From Pseudomonas migulae NBRC 103157 (lineage in GTDB: Bacteria; Pseudomonadota; Gammaproteobacteria; Pseudomonadales; Pseudomonadaceae): a stretch of 59,857 bases of DNA. How positions within the stretch are numbered: position 1 is the first letter of the stretch; each line of letters begins with the position of its first letter. The stretch spans positions 1 to 59,857 of the forward strand of contig NZ_BDAG01000043.1 of NCBI RefSeq assembly GCF_002091715.1, in the 5' to 3' direction. Under the pieces are notes generated by a model, which saw only the letters and a list, made by a program, of their open reading frames with translations, made no database searches and had not been told where the DNA came from. Positions 33,737-42,560 of this stretch are shown here, piece after piece. Made by a program: the position numbers and the translations under genes.

Positions 33737-35034
33737 ACCAGTACAGCAACGAACATGCGCGCTCCTATTACGCCGCGTCGGCCAATGCGTTGGTGCCCTT
33801 CCCCGCGTTGACCGAAGACCTTGCGGCCGATGTCTGCGTGATCGGCGGCGGGTTTACCGGGGTCAACACCGCCATCGAACTGGCGCAGCGCGGGCTCTCG
33901 GTGATTCTGCTGGAGGCCCGGCGGATCGGCTGGGGTGCCAGCGGACGCAACGGTGGTCAATTGATCCGTGGCATCGGGCATGACGTCAGTGGTTTCACCC
34001 GACATGTCGGCCAAGAAGGTGTGCGCTATCTGGAGCGCGCCGGGACCGAGTCGGTGGAACTCGTGGGCAAGCGCATCCGTGAGCACAACATCGATTGCGA
34101 CCTGCGTTGGGGTTTTTGTGAACTGGCGAACACCAAGGCGCAATTCACGGCGTTCAAGGCGGAGCAGGAAAGCCTTGCCGAGTCCGGCTATACCCATGAA
34201 ACCCGACTGGTCGGGCCAGAGCAGATTCGAGAGCAAGTGGTCAACTCGGGCGTGTATGCCGGTGGTCTGGTCGACATGGGCTCGGGGCATTTGCACCCGC
34301 TGAACCTGGTGCTGGGCGAAGCGCGGCTGGCGCAATCGCTTGGGGTGAAGATCTTCGAACAAAGCCCGGTACTGGAACTGATCCATGGCAGCACGGCGCA
34401 GGTTCGTTGTGCCGGCGGCACGGTGCGTGCCGGCAGCCTCGTGCTGGCGTGCAATGCGCATCTGGACGGGCTGGAACCGAAACTCAGCGGCAAGGTGCTT
34501 CCGGCGGGCAGCTACATTATCGCCACCGAACCATTGGCGCCGGAGGTTGCCGCACAATTGATCCCGCAGAACCTGGCGCTGTGCGACCAGAAAGTCGGCC
34601 TGGATTATTACCGGCTCTCGGCAGACCGGCGTTTGCTGTTCGGCGGCGCCTGTCATTATTCCGGACGCGATCCGGCGGACATCGCGGCCTACATGCGTCC
34701 GCAAATGCTCAAGGTCTTCCCGCAGTTGGCGGATGTGCGCATTGATTATCAATGGGGCGGCAAGATTGGCATCACGGCCAATCGTTTTCCGCAGGTCGGC
34801 CGCTTGCGCCAGCACCCGAACGTGTTTTATGCCCAGGGTTACTCCGGCCATGGGCTGAACGTGACCCACTGGTGCGCGAAACTGCTGGGCGAAGCGATTC
34901 ATGCCGGACACAGCCAAGACTTCGATGTGTTCAGCGCCGTGCCGCACATGACCTTTCCTGGCGGCCCGATGTTGCGTTCTCCGCTGTTGGCGCTCGGTAT
35001 GTTCTGGTATCGGTTGCGTGAAGTGCTCGGCTGA
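33733..35034 (+). CDS. FAD-dependent amine oxidoreductase (PuuB/PauB-like)
   Basis: A 433-residue DAO-type flavoprotein. The N-terminal dinucleotide loop is CVIGGGFTGVNTAIELAQRG, followed by RRIGWGASGRNGGQLIRG; the C-terminal GYSGHGLNVTHWCAKLLGEA closes the FAD site. PuuB/PauB enzymes oxidise gamma-glutamylpolyamines to aldehydes, releasing peroxide. The start is ATG 33733 inside the 4-base overlap with the binding-protein stop, so translation is coupled. It acts after the synthetase at 31139 in the inferred pathway. No aldehyde dehydrogenase or hydrolase is adjacent. Confidence 0.9.
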   Translation: MNQYSNEHARSYYAASANALVPFPALTEDLAADVCVIGGGFTGVNTAIELAQRGLSVILLEARRIGWGASGRNGGQLIRGIGHDVSGFTRHVGQEGVRYLERAGTESVELVGKRIREHNIDCDLRWGFCELANTKAQFTAFKAEQESLAESGYTHETRLVGPEQIREQVVNSGVYAGGLVDMGSGHLHPLNLVLGEARLAQSLGVKIFEQSPVLELIHGSTAQVRCAGGTVRAGSLVLACNAHLDGLEPKLSGKVLPAGSYIIATEPLAPEVAAQLIPQNLALCDQKVGLDYYRLSADRRLLFGGACHYSGRDPADIAAYMRPQMLKVFPQLADVRIDYQWGGKIGITANRFPQVGRLRQHPNVFYAQGYSGHGLNVTHWCAKLLGEAIHAGHSQDFDVFSAVPHMTFPGGPMLRSPLLALGMFWYRLREVLG

Positions 35035-35047
35035 AACACAGAACCTC

Positions 35048-35137
35048 TGTAGGAGCCGGCATGCTGGCGACGGCGGTGTGTCAGGCGTCATCAATGTTGA
35101 TTGATACGCCGCCATCGCCAGTAAGCCGGCTCCTACA
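35048..35137. repeat. REPIN, copy 2
   Basis: Arms TGTAGGAGCCGGCATGCTGG CGA (35048-35070) and its near-complement at 35115-35137 with one mismatch each side. Same class as copy 1. It closes the polyamine cluster before the pqi operon. Confidence 0.88.
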
Positions 35138-35278
35138 AAATTGTGTTGCGACTCAAATGACTGCCAGCCACCCCGCCCCTTCCTTTGCGGTTGACCCGCC
35201 TTTTAATTTGCTCATTTGCAAGGCACTTCTATATTGAGGAGGTGCTCTGACTTTCCTGTGTCCTGGCGAGTGCGGCCT

Positions 35279-35875
35279 ATGGCTACGACTGACCAACTGA
35301 TCATCTGCGAGCACTGCGACTGCGTGTATCAAAAAGTCACGCTCGCCAAACATCAGAAAACCCTGTGTACGCGCTGTGGCGGCGTGCTTCAGCGCTATAA
35401 CGGCCTGTCAGTGGAACAGCGGCTGGCGCTGACTGTTACTGCATTGATGCTGTGGATTTTCGCCAATTTCTATCCGGTCATGAGCATCAGCCTCCAGGGC
35501 TTGAAAAACAGCGCAACGCTGTGGGATTCCGTCATGGCCCTGACCCTGGGCCCGATTACCTTCATCGCCCTGGTGGCGGCGATCTCCATGATCATCGCGC
35601 CGATTGTCCAGTTGTTGCTGCTGATCTGGGTCCTGAGCTTCGCCCTCGCTTCCCGTCGCAGCCCGGGTTTCAGATTCTGCATGCGCTGGCTGGAAACCCT
35701 GCGGCCCTGGAGCATGCTGGAAGTCTGCCTGCTGGGGGCGATGGTCGCGGTGATCAAGCTCGCCGGGTTGCTCGACGTGCTGCCCGGCATCGGTCTGTTC
35801 GCCTTGGCCATTCTCAGCCTGATGATGATCCGCATTGCCGGACGCGATGTGCGTGAACTGTGGGATGTTTTATGA
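35279..35875 (+). CDS. pqiA: PqiA-type inner membrane protein, first half
   Basis: A 198-residue PqiA domain. Cysteine pairs CEHC (from IICEHCDCVYQ) and CTRC (TLCTRCGG) form a zinc-ribbon-like start, followed by four membrane helices (LTVTALMLWIFANFYPVMSI; SMLEVCLLGAMVAVIKLAG). In E. coli one PqiA carries two such units; here they are two genes. Acts with PqiB and PqiC in lipid transport between membranes. Start ATG 35279; an AGGAGG lies 36 bases earlier but only GTG and TTG codons in frame lie nearer. Ends in a 4-base ATGA overlap. Confidence 0.85.
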   Translation: MATTDQLIICEHCDCVYQKVTLAKHQKTLCTRCGGVLQRYNGLSVEQRLALTVTALMLWIFANFYPVMSISLQGLKNSATLWDSVMALTLGPITFIALVAAISMIIAPIVQLLLLIWVLSFALASRRSPGFRFCMRWLETLRPWSMLEVCLLGAMVAVIKLAGLLDVLPGIGLFALAILSLMMIRIAGRDVRELWDVL

Positions 35876-36522
35876 CCACGCCTCCGGTCGCGAGCGAACT
35901 CAACCTGTGCCTTTGCCACAGCTGCGGCCTGGCCTGTGACATGACCGGCGAACCCCACGAATGCGAGCGTTGCGGTGCACCGCTGCATCGGCGCAAAGCC
36001 AACGCGCTGACCCGCACCTGGGCCTACCTGCTCACGTCCCTGGTGTTTTACATCCCGGCCAATGTGTTGCCGGTGATGAACACCAAAATGGTCGGCAACG
36101 GCGCCGACAGCACAATCATGGGCGGTGTACTGGACTTCTGGCAGCACGGCGCCTGGGACATTGCCCTGATCATTTTCATCGCCAGCATCGCGGTGCCAGG
36201 CATCAAGTTCGTCGCCCTGACGTTACTGCTGGTGACCGTTCAGCGCGACAGTGATTGGGCGCGCAAGGAGCGCTCGAAAATGTACCGCTTCGTCGAGCTC
36301 ATCGGTTATTGGTCGATGCTCGACGTGATCGTCGTGGCCCTGGTGGCTTCACTGGTGAAATTTCAAGCCCTGGCCGATATCGAACCGCGCGCGGGCATTC
36401 TGTTCTTTGGTCTGGTTGTGGTGTTCACCATGCTCTCGGCGATGAGTTTCGACCCGCGTCTGATCTGGGACCAGCACCATTCGAAAAACGAGGAGGTCAT
36501 GGATGAAGTCGCAAGCCACTGA
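35872..36522 (+). CDS. pqiA: PqiA-type inner membrane protein, second half
   Basis: A 216-residue PqiA unit: CHSCGLACDM and CERCGAPLHRRK as the cysteine motifs, then helices around YLLTSLVFYIPANVLPVMNT and IGYWSMLDVIVVALVASLVK. The ATG lies in the stop of the previous gene. It overlaps the start of pqiB by 20 bases. With the first unit it equals one E. coli PqiA. Confidence 0.87.
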   Translation: MTTPPVASELNLCLCHSCGLACDMTGEPHECERCGAPLHRRKANALTRTWAYLLTSLVFYIPANVLPVMNTKMVGNGADSTIMGGVLDFWQHGAWDIALIIFIASIAVPGIKFVALTLLLVTVQRDSDWARKERSKMYRFVELIGYWSMLDVIVVALVASLVKFQALADIEPRAGILFFGLVVVFTMLSAMSFDPRLIWDQHHSKNEEVMDEVASH

Positions 36523-38158
36523 CGGGCCGCAAGCCCCCGGGCAGGCCCCGATCAAGACCCGCCGTTTCAGCGTTTCATTGGTCTGGATCGTGCCGATTGT
36601 TGCGGTGCTGGTGGGTATTTCGCTGGTGGTGCACAGCATCCTGCAGGAAGGACCGACCATCACCGTGACCTTCAAGACCGGCAGCGGCCTGACGGCCAAC
36701 AAGACCGAGGTCAAATACCGCAACGTGGTGATCGGGCATGTGTCCGATGTCGAACTGAGCAACGACCAGAAGAGCGTCAACGCCACCATCAAGCTGGCCA
36801 AGCAGGCAGAGAGCTTCACCCGTGAAGATTCGCAATTCTGGGTCGTGCGACCGCGTATCGGAGCCGGCGGCGTGTCAGGCATCGATACCCTGTTTTCCGG
36901 GGACTACATCGGTGCCGATATCGGCCAGTCCAATGCCCGATCGAAGAACTTCACCGGGTTGGAGAATCCACCGCCCATCACCTATGGCGAGCCCGGCAAG
37001 CGCTTCACGCTGCACACCGAGGATCTGGGTTCGCTGGACATCGGCTCTCCCGTTTACTACCGCAAGATTCCCGTCGGCCAGGTCGTCGCGTATGCCCTGA
37101 ATGCCGACGGCAAAGGAGTGAACATCGAAGTCTTCATTCACTCACCCAACGATGCCTACGTCACCGAAAACACCCGGTTCTGGAACGCCAGCGGTATCGA
37201 TGTGAATGTCGGCGCCAACGGCTTTGCAGTGAAGACCGAGTCGCTGTCCTCGCTATTGGTGGGCGGCATCGCCTTCCGCGCCCCGGAATACAGCCCCAAC
37301 GACAAACCAGCCATCGAGGATAAAGCCTTCGACCTGTTCGAAGACCAGCAAACCGCCCTCGCCCCGCCCAACGGCAAGGCGCAATACCTGAGTTTGCGTT
37401 TCGATCAGGCCTTGCGCGGGCTCAAGGTCGGTGCGCCGGTGGAATTCCTTGGCATCGAGTTCGGCAGAGTGGTATCGGTCAATCTGGACTTCGATGCAAA
37501 AAAACGCAGTTTCCCGGTCAACGTCGGCATCGTGATCTATCCGCAACGGCTTGGTCAGGCGCACGTCAAGATGCTTGAGGCCTTGAAGCATGACCCCAAT
37601 GACGAAGTGGCCGGCGTTCGTCTGATGGGAACGTTCATTGAGAATGGTCTGCGCGCGCAGGCCCGCAGCGGCAACCTGTTGACCGGCCAACTGTACATCT
37701 CGCTCGATTTCTACCCGAAAGCCGAGAAGGTCGTGTTCGACCCGTCCGCCCGCCCCGTCACCATTCCGACCATTCCTGGCAGCCTCGAACAGTTGCAGGA
37801 AAAACTCGAAGGCATGGTCAACAAGATCAATCAGCTGCCTATCGAGCGCATTGCCGGCAACCTCGACAGCAACCTCGTCGAGCTGCGTAAAGGCCTCGCG
37901 CAATTCAACGCCAAGACCCTGCCCGGCGTGCAAACCACCCTGGCGGACGTCAGCAAGACCTTGCAATCGGCCAGTTCGACCCTCGCCGAAGATTCGCCGC
38001 AACGCGAGCAATTGACCCAGACCCTGGACGAACTCGGGCGCATGTCGCGCTCCTTGCGTGAGCTCTCGGATTATCTAGGCCGGCATCCGGAGTCGCTGAT
38101 TCGCGGTCGCCCCGACAACGCCGCGCCAATGGACTTGAAGGCGCCACCGCGCAACTGA
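36503..38158 (+). CDS. pqiB: PqiB, MCE-domain intermembrane transport protein
   Basis: A 551-residue protein with one N-terminal membrane helix (FSVSLVWIVPIVAVLVGISL) and three MCE domains, seen as TVTFKTGSGLTANKTEVKYR, LHTEDLGSLDIGSPVYYRKI, and LSLRFDQALRGLKVGAPVEF. The C-terminal coiled region (LQEKLEGMVNKINQLPIERI onward) forms the needle-like tube known for PqiB. Spans the periplasm to move phospholipids between membranes. E. coli PqiB is of like length. GAGGTC precedes the ATG. Confidence 0.92.
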   Translation: MKSQATDGPQAPGQAPIKTRRFSVSLVWIVPIVAVLVGISLVVHSILQEGPTITVTFKTGSGLTANKTEVKYRNVVIGHVSDVELSNDQKSVNATIKLAKQAESFTREDSQFWVVRPRIGAGGVSGIDTLFSGDYIGADIGQSNARSKNFTGLENPPPITYGEPGKRFTLHTEDLGSLDIGSPVYYRKIPVGQVVAYALNADGKGVNIEVFIHSPNDAYVTENTRFWNASGIDVNVGANGFAVKTESLSSLLVGGIAFRAPEYSPNDKPAIEDKAFDLFEDQQTALAPPNGKAQYLSLRFDQALRGLKVGAPVEFLGIEFGRVVSVNLDFDAKKRSFPVNVGIVIYPQRLGQAHVKMLEALKHDPNDEVAGVRLMGTFIENGLRAQARSGNLLTGQLYISLDFYPKAEKVVFDPSARPVTIPTIPGSLEQLQEKLEGMVNKINQLPIERIAGNLDSNLVELRKGLAQFNAKTLPGVQTTLADVSKTLQSASSTLAEDSPQREQLTQTLDELGRMSRSLRELSDYLGRHPESLIRGRPDNAAPMDLKAPPRN

Positions 38159-38175
38159 CCACAGGAGCAACACCC

Positions 38176-38736
38176 ATGGTTTCTTCGCTGAAGATAACGT
38201 TGGTCACTGCGCTATTGCTGCTCGCCGCATGCCGCAGTGAGCCGATTCAGTTCCATACCTTGACGCCAGCGCAATTGAGCGGAACGGCGCGCGCCAATGG
38301 CGGGGAAATCCTGATCGAAGGCCTCAGCGTGCCGCCTCAGGTTGATCGTCCGCAGATCGTCATTCGTCAGGGCAACGCGGGCCTGGCGATACTGGAGACC
38401 GAATGGTGGGCCGCGAGCCTGGTGGATGAGTTGCGCAGCGCCTTGGTCGATCAACTGGCCAACAGCAATCCCCAGCGCAAAGTGTCGGTGCGCGTGGAGG
38501 TTCAGCGTTTTGATTCGGTTCCTGGTCAATACGCGCTAATGGACGTCAAATGGCGCCTGCGCAGCCCCGGTGAAAGCGACACCACGCTGGTCAGCTGCCG
38601 AAGTACATTGCAAACACCTTCAGGACCTTCCATCGACGATTTGGTCATTGCCCAGCAGAACAACGTCAAACGCCTGGCCGCGTTGATCAGCCAGGCAGCG
38701 AGCGGAACACAAAGAAATTGCCCGGCACCGCAATGA
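38176..38736 (+). CDS. pqiC: PqiC outer-membrane lipoprotein
   Basis: A 186-residue lipoprotein precursor; the lipobox LLAAC puts the acylated cysteine at residue 19. DUF330/ABC-type auxiliary family features are PIQFHTLTPAQLSG, LIEGLSVPPQVDRPQIVIRQ and WWAASLVDELRSALVDQLAN. PqiC docks PqiB at the outer membrane. AGGAGCAACACC precedes ATG 38176. Last gene of the pqi operon. Confidence 0.88.
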   Translation: MVSSLKITLVTALLLLAACRSEPIQFHTLTPAQLSGTARANGGEILIEGLSVPPQVDRPQIVIRQGNAGLAILETEWWAASLVDELRSALVDQLANSNPQRKVSVRVEVQRFDSVPGQYALMDVKWRLRSPGESDTTLVSCRSTLQTPSGPSIDDLVIAQQNNVKRLAALISQAASGTQRNCPAPQ

Positions 38737-38787
38737 ATTGACGTTTTTTTCTCATTCACCCCCTTACATTTGGCGCCGCCTTAAATC

Positions 38788-38806
38788 TGCAAATGATTCG
38801 TATTGA
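38788..38806. promoter_or_regulatory. Weak Fur-box-like site before the iron ABC operon
   Basis: TGCAAATGATTCGTATTGA shares the AATGATT and the T-rich right half of the 19-base Fur consensus, and an ATCATT word follows at 38813-38818. It lies about 70 bases before the iron-binding-protein start, a suitable promoter position. Match is partial. Confidence 0.45.
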
Positions 38807-38876
38807 CCTACAATCATTGACGACCCTTCCGGTCTGTCAGCGTGCACGATTCTAAAAACCACGGAGCCGCCACTGC

Positions 38877-39890
38877 ATGAATTGCCCTATTCCCTCTTTC
38901 CTGAAAACCGCACTGCTGGCCACTGCCCTGCTCAGCGCCAGCCACGTGTACGCCGCCGACTCCGACGGGATCGTGGTCTACAACGCCCAGCATGAAAGCC
39001 TGACCAAAGCCTGGATCGAGGGTTTTACCAAGGAGACCGGAATCAAGGTCACGGTGCGCAACGGCGACGACACCGAAATGGGCAATCAGATCGTGCAGGA
39101 AGGTGCCGCCTCCCCCGCTGACGTGTTCCTGACCGAAAACTCCCCGGCCATGGTTCTGGTGGATAACGCGGGACTGTTTGCCCCCGTAGCGCCGACCACC
39201 CTGGAACAAGTCGACGAGGCCTGGCGCCCGGCGCATGGCAAGTGGGTGGGCATCGCCGCGCGCTCCACGGTGTTTGTCTACAACCCGAGCAAACTGCCTG
39301 AAACCGAGTTGCCGAAGTCGCTGATGGACCTCGCCGAGGCTAAATGGAAAGGTCGCTGGGCGGCGTCACCGGCTGGCGCCGACTTCCAGGCCATTGTCGC
39401 CGCCGTGCTGGAACTCAAGGGCGAAGCCGCCACCCTCGAGTGGCTCAAGGGGATGAAAACCAACTTCACCGCGTATCGGGGCAACAGCTCCGTGTTGAAA
39501 GCGGTGAATGCCGGGCAGATCGACAGCGGCGTGATTTACCACTATTACCGCTTCGGCGATCAGGCCAAAACCGGCGAAAACAGCAAGAACACCGCCCTGC
39601 ATTACTTCAAACACAAGGACCCGGGTGCGTTTGTGAGCATTTCCGGTGGCGGCATTCTGGCGTCCAGCCAACACAAGGAACAGGCCCAGGCGTTCCTGAA
39701 GTGGATCACCGGCAAGGATGGCCAGGCCATCCTCAAGACGGGCAATTCGTTCGAATATGCCGTGGGCAAAAACGCTGAGTCCAACCCTCAACTGGTGCCT
39801 TTGCAGCAGCTCGATGCGCCGAAAGTCGATGCCTCAAAACTCGACAGTAAAAAAGCCGTGGAGCTGATGACTCAGGCCGGGGTGCTCTGA
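38877..39890 (+). CDS. Ferric iron ABC transporter substrate-binding protein
   Basis: A 337-residue precursor with signal peptide LLATALLSASHVYA. The FbpA/FutA pattern is clear: IVVYNAQHESLTKAWIEGFT, EGAASPADVFLTENSPAMVL, and the tyrosine pair of the iron site in DSGVIYHYYRFGDQ. Binds Fe3+ in the periplasm. Followed by the permease four bases after its stop and by the ATPase. A Fur-like site lies upstream. Confidence 0.9.
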   Translation: MNCPIPSFLKTALLATALLSASHVYAADSDGIVVYNAQHESLTKAWIEGFTKETGIKVTVRNGDDTEMGNQIVQEGAASPADVFLTENSPAMVLVDNAGLFAPVAPTTLEQVDEAWRPAHGKWVGIAARSTVFVYNPSKLPETELPKSLMDLAEAKWKGRWAASPAGADFQAIVAAVLELKGEAATLEWLKGMKTNFTAYRGNSSVLKAVNAGQIDSGVIYHYYRFGDQAKTGENSKNTALHYFKHKDPGAFVSISGGGILASSQHKEQAQAFLKWITGKDGQAILKTGNSFEYAVGKNAESNPQLVPLQQLDAPKVDASKLDSKKAVELMTQAGVL

Positions 39891-39894
39891 ATTG

Positions 39895-41493
39895 ATGCCT
39901 GAAACGCTACCGGCGGAAGTCGCTGCGGCGATACCCGCACCTTTACGCCACCGCTCCCGCGGAGTGTTCGCGGGGCGCGGCGGTGCGTGGGTGATCGGCT
40001 TGTCGGTGCTGATGTCATTGCTGGCCCTGATGCCAATTGCCTTCATCATCGGCGTTTCGGTACAGACCGGTTGGGCCACCCTGGCAACGCTGTTGTTCCG
40101 GCCACGGGTTGGCGAGCTGTTGATCAACACCGTGTTGCTGGTAGCGATCACGATTCCCTTGTGCATCGCGCTGGGCGTGGCACTGGCCTGGCTGACCGAA
40201 CGCAGCAATCTGCCGGGACGACGCTGGTGGTCATTGTTGTCGATCGCGCCGCTGGCGGTCCCGGCCTTCGTTCACAGCTATGCCTGGGTCAGCCTAATAC
40301 CACCGATTCACGGTCTGTTTGCCGGGGTGCTGGTGTCGGTCATCGCCTACTTCCCCTTCCTTTACTTGCCGATTGCGGCCACTTTGCGCCGGCTCGATCC
40401 GGCCATTGAAGATGTCGCGGAATCGATGGGACTCAAGCCTTGGGCGGTGTTTTTCCGGGTGGTGCTGCCGCAGTTGCGCCTGGCCGTCTGTGGCGGCGCG
40501 TTGCTGGTCGGGCTGCACTTGCTGGCCGAATATGGTCTGTACGCGATGATCCGTTTCGACACGTTTACCACGGCGATCTTCGATCAGTTCAAATCCACCT
40601 TCAACGGTCCCGCCGCCCACATGCTGGCCGGTGTGCTCGCCCTGTGCTGCCTGGCGATGCTGACCGTCGAGTCGGCGGCGCGTGGCCATGCGCGGTATGC
40701 CCGGGTCGGCTCGGGCAGTGCCCGGGAACCGCGCATCGTGCACTTGAAAACCGGTTCGACCGTCCTCGCGCTGACCTTGTTCACGGTGACCTGTGCCCTG
40801 TCGCTGGGGGTGCCGTTGATCACCTTGGGCAAATGGCTGATCGCAGGGGGTGCGAATGTCTGGCAGATGGCCGAACTGATGCCGGCGTTGCAACAGACAC
40901 TGCTGCTCGGCGTTGCGGGGGCGTTGCTCACCACCTGCGCCGCCATCCCGATTGCGTGGTTGTCGATTCGCTCGCCGGGTCGGCTGCAACGGGTGCTGGA
41001 AAGCTGCAACTACATCACCAGTTCATTGCCGGGCATTGTCGTCGCCCTGGCCCTGGTGACGGTCACGGTGCATTTCGCCCGGCCGATTTACCAGACCACG
41101 ATCACCGTGTTGCTGGCGTATCTGCTGATGTTCCTGCCTCGCGCCCTGGTGAGTTTGCGTGCCGGCATCGCGCAGGCGCCGGTGGAGCTGGAAAATATCG
41201 CCCGCAGCCTCGGTCGCTCGCCCGGTCGGGCGCTGTGGCTGATCACCTTGCGGCTGGCCGCGCCCGGCGCTGCCGCGGGCGCCGCGCTGGTGTTTCTCGC
41301 GATCAGCAATGAATTGACCGCCACATTGCTACTGGCCCCGAACGGCACACGCACGCTGGCGACCGGGTTCTGGGCGTTGACCAGCGAAATCGACTACGCC
41401 GCCGCTGCGCCCTACGCCTTGCTGATGATTTTGCTGTCACTTCCGTTGACCGGACTTCTCTACCACCAATCCAAACGAACGGCTGGCCGATGA
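39895..41493 (+). CDS. Ferric iron ABC transporter permease (FbpB-type)
   Basis: A 532-residue protein made of two fused permease halves, each with the EAA loop: ESMGLKPWAVFFRVVLPQLR and RSLGRSPGRALWLITLRLAA. About 12 helices. It moves Fe3+ across the inner membrane. ATG 39895 is preferred over the adjoining TTG 39892. Overlaps the ATPase gene by four bases. Confidence 0.92.
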   Translation: MPETLPAEVAAAIPAPLRHRSRGVFAGRGGAWVIGLSVLMSLLALMPIAFIIGVSVQTGWATLATLLFRPRVGELLINTVLLVAITIPLCIALGVALAWLTERSNLPGRRWWSLLSIAPLAVPAFVHSYAWVSLIPPIHGLFAGVLVSVIAYFPFLYLPIAATLRRLDPAIEDVAESMGLKPWAVFFRVVLPQLRLAVCGGALLVGLHLLAEYGLYAMIRFDTFTTAIFDQFKSTFNGPAAHMLAGVLALCCLAMLTVESAARGHARYARVGSGSAREPRIVHLKTGSTVLALTLFTVTCALSLGVPLITLGKWLIAGGANVWQMAELMPALQQTLLLGVAGALLTTCAAIPIAWLSIRSPGRLQRVLESCNYITSSLPGIVVALALVTVTVHFARPIYQTTITVLLAYLLMFLPRALVSLRAGIAQAPVELENIARSLGRSPGRALWLITLRLAAPGAAAGAALVFLAISNELTATLLLAPNGTRTLATGFWALTSEIDYAAAAPYALLMILLSLPLTGLLYHQSKRTAGR

Positions 41494-42560
41494 ACACGCT
41501 TGAACTGCATTCGATCTGCAAATCCTACGGCCCGCAAAGGGCCCTTGAAGACATCAATCTGTCGGTGCCGACGGGCAGTCGCACCGTGATCGTCGGCCCT
41601 TCCGGTTCCGGCAAATCCACCTTGCTGAGAATGATCGCCGGTTTCGAATTCCCGGACTCCGGGCGCCTGACGCTGAACGGGCAGACGTTGGTCGACCCTA
41701 CTCATGAAGTGCCCGCCCACCAACGACAGATTGGCTATGTGCCTCAGGACGGTGCCTTGTTTCCGCACATGACCGTGGCCGCCAACATCGGCTTCGGCTT
41801 GTCGATCAAGGGCCTCGAAAAACGCGAGCGTATCGCCCAGTTGATGGACAGCGTTGCCCTCGACGCGAACATGGCTGACCGCTGGCCCCATGAACTGTCT
41901 GGCGGTCAGCAACAACGGGTGGCACTGGCGAGGGCCCTGGCGCAACAGCCGCGCCTGATGTTGCTGGATGAGCCGTTTTCCGCGCTCGATACCGGCCTGC
42001 GCGCGGCCATGCGCAAACTGGTCGCGCGGTTGCTGGCGGACGCCGGTGTCACCACCATTCTGGTCACCCATGACCAGAGTGAAGCGCTGTCGTTTGCCGA
42101 TCAGCTTGCGGTCATGCGCGAGGGGCGTCTGGTGCAGTCCGGGCATCCGCTGGACCTCTACCGCTATCCCGGCGACGAACAAACCGCGATATTCCTTGGC
42201 GATGCCGTGGTCATGCCCGCCCGGATCGAAGCCGGCTGGGCCCATTGCGATCTGGGGCGGATCCCGGTCAACAACCATCGCAACAACCGCTGCGCGCAGA
42301 TCATGCTGCGGCCCGAGCAGTTGCAACTGGTCGGTATCGTTTCCGATTCGGTCGAGGCCACCGGTTGCCGCGCCGTGGTGACCGAGCGGGATTTCAGCGG
42401 CAATACCTGCACATTGACCGTGGAACTGGAGCCTTCGGCATCCGCCGACCAACCCGGTCGGTCATTGATGGTGCGCAGTTCGGGCCTGTACGCGCCACCG
42501 ACCGGCAGTGCGGTTCACGTCTCGACCATCGGCCATGCCCACGTGTTGAGCGAATCCTAG
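41490..42560 (+). CDS. Ferric iron ABC transporter ATP-binding protein (FbpC-type)
   Basis: A 356-residue ATPase: Walker A GPSGSGKST, signature LSGGQQQRVALARAL, Walker B LMLLDEPFSALD, and a C-terminal TOBE-like domain (MLRPEQLQLVGIVSDSVEAT). Energises the permease. Its 3' end overlaps the convergent recombinase gene by four bases. Confidence 0.92.
   Translation: MNTLELHSICKSYGPQRALEDINLSVPTGSRTVIVGPSGSGKSTLLRMIAGFEFPDSGRLTLNGQTLVDPTHEVPAHQRQIGYVPQDGALFPHMTVAANIGFGLSIKGLEKRERIAQLMDSVALDANMADRWPHELSGGQQQRVALARALAQQPRLMLLDEPFSALDTGLRAAMRKLVARLLADAGVTTILVTHDQSEALSFADQLAVMREGRLVQSGHPLDLYRYPGDEQTAIFLGDAVVMPARIEAGWAHCDLGRIPVNNHRNNRCAQIMLRPEQLQLVGIVSDSVEATGCRAVVTERDFSGNTCTLTVELEPSASADQPGRSLMVRSSGLYAPPTGSAVHVSTIGHAHVLSES

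Noticed and set aside
33658..35115. Leftward open frame of 485 codons
   Set aside because: Antisense to the FAD oxidoreductase gene with mirrored composition.
32530..35137. CRISPR-like repeats
   Set aside because: The repeats are inverted pairs widely separated by genes, with no regular spacers; they are REPINs.
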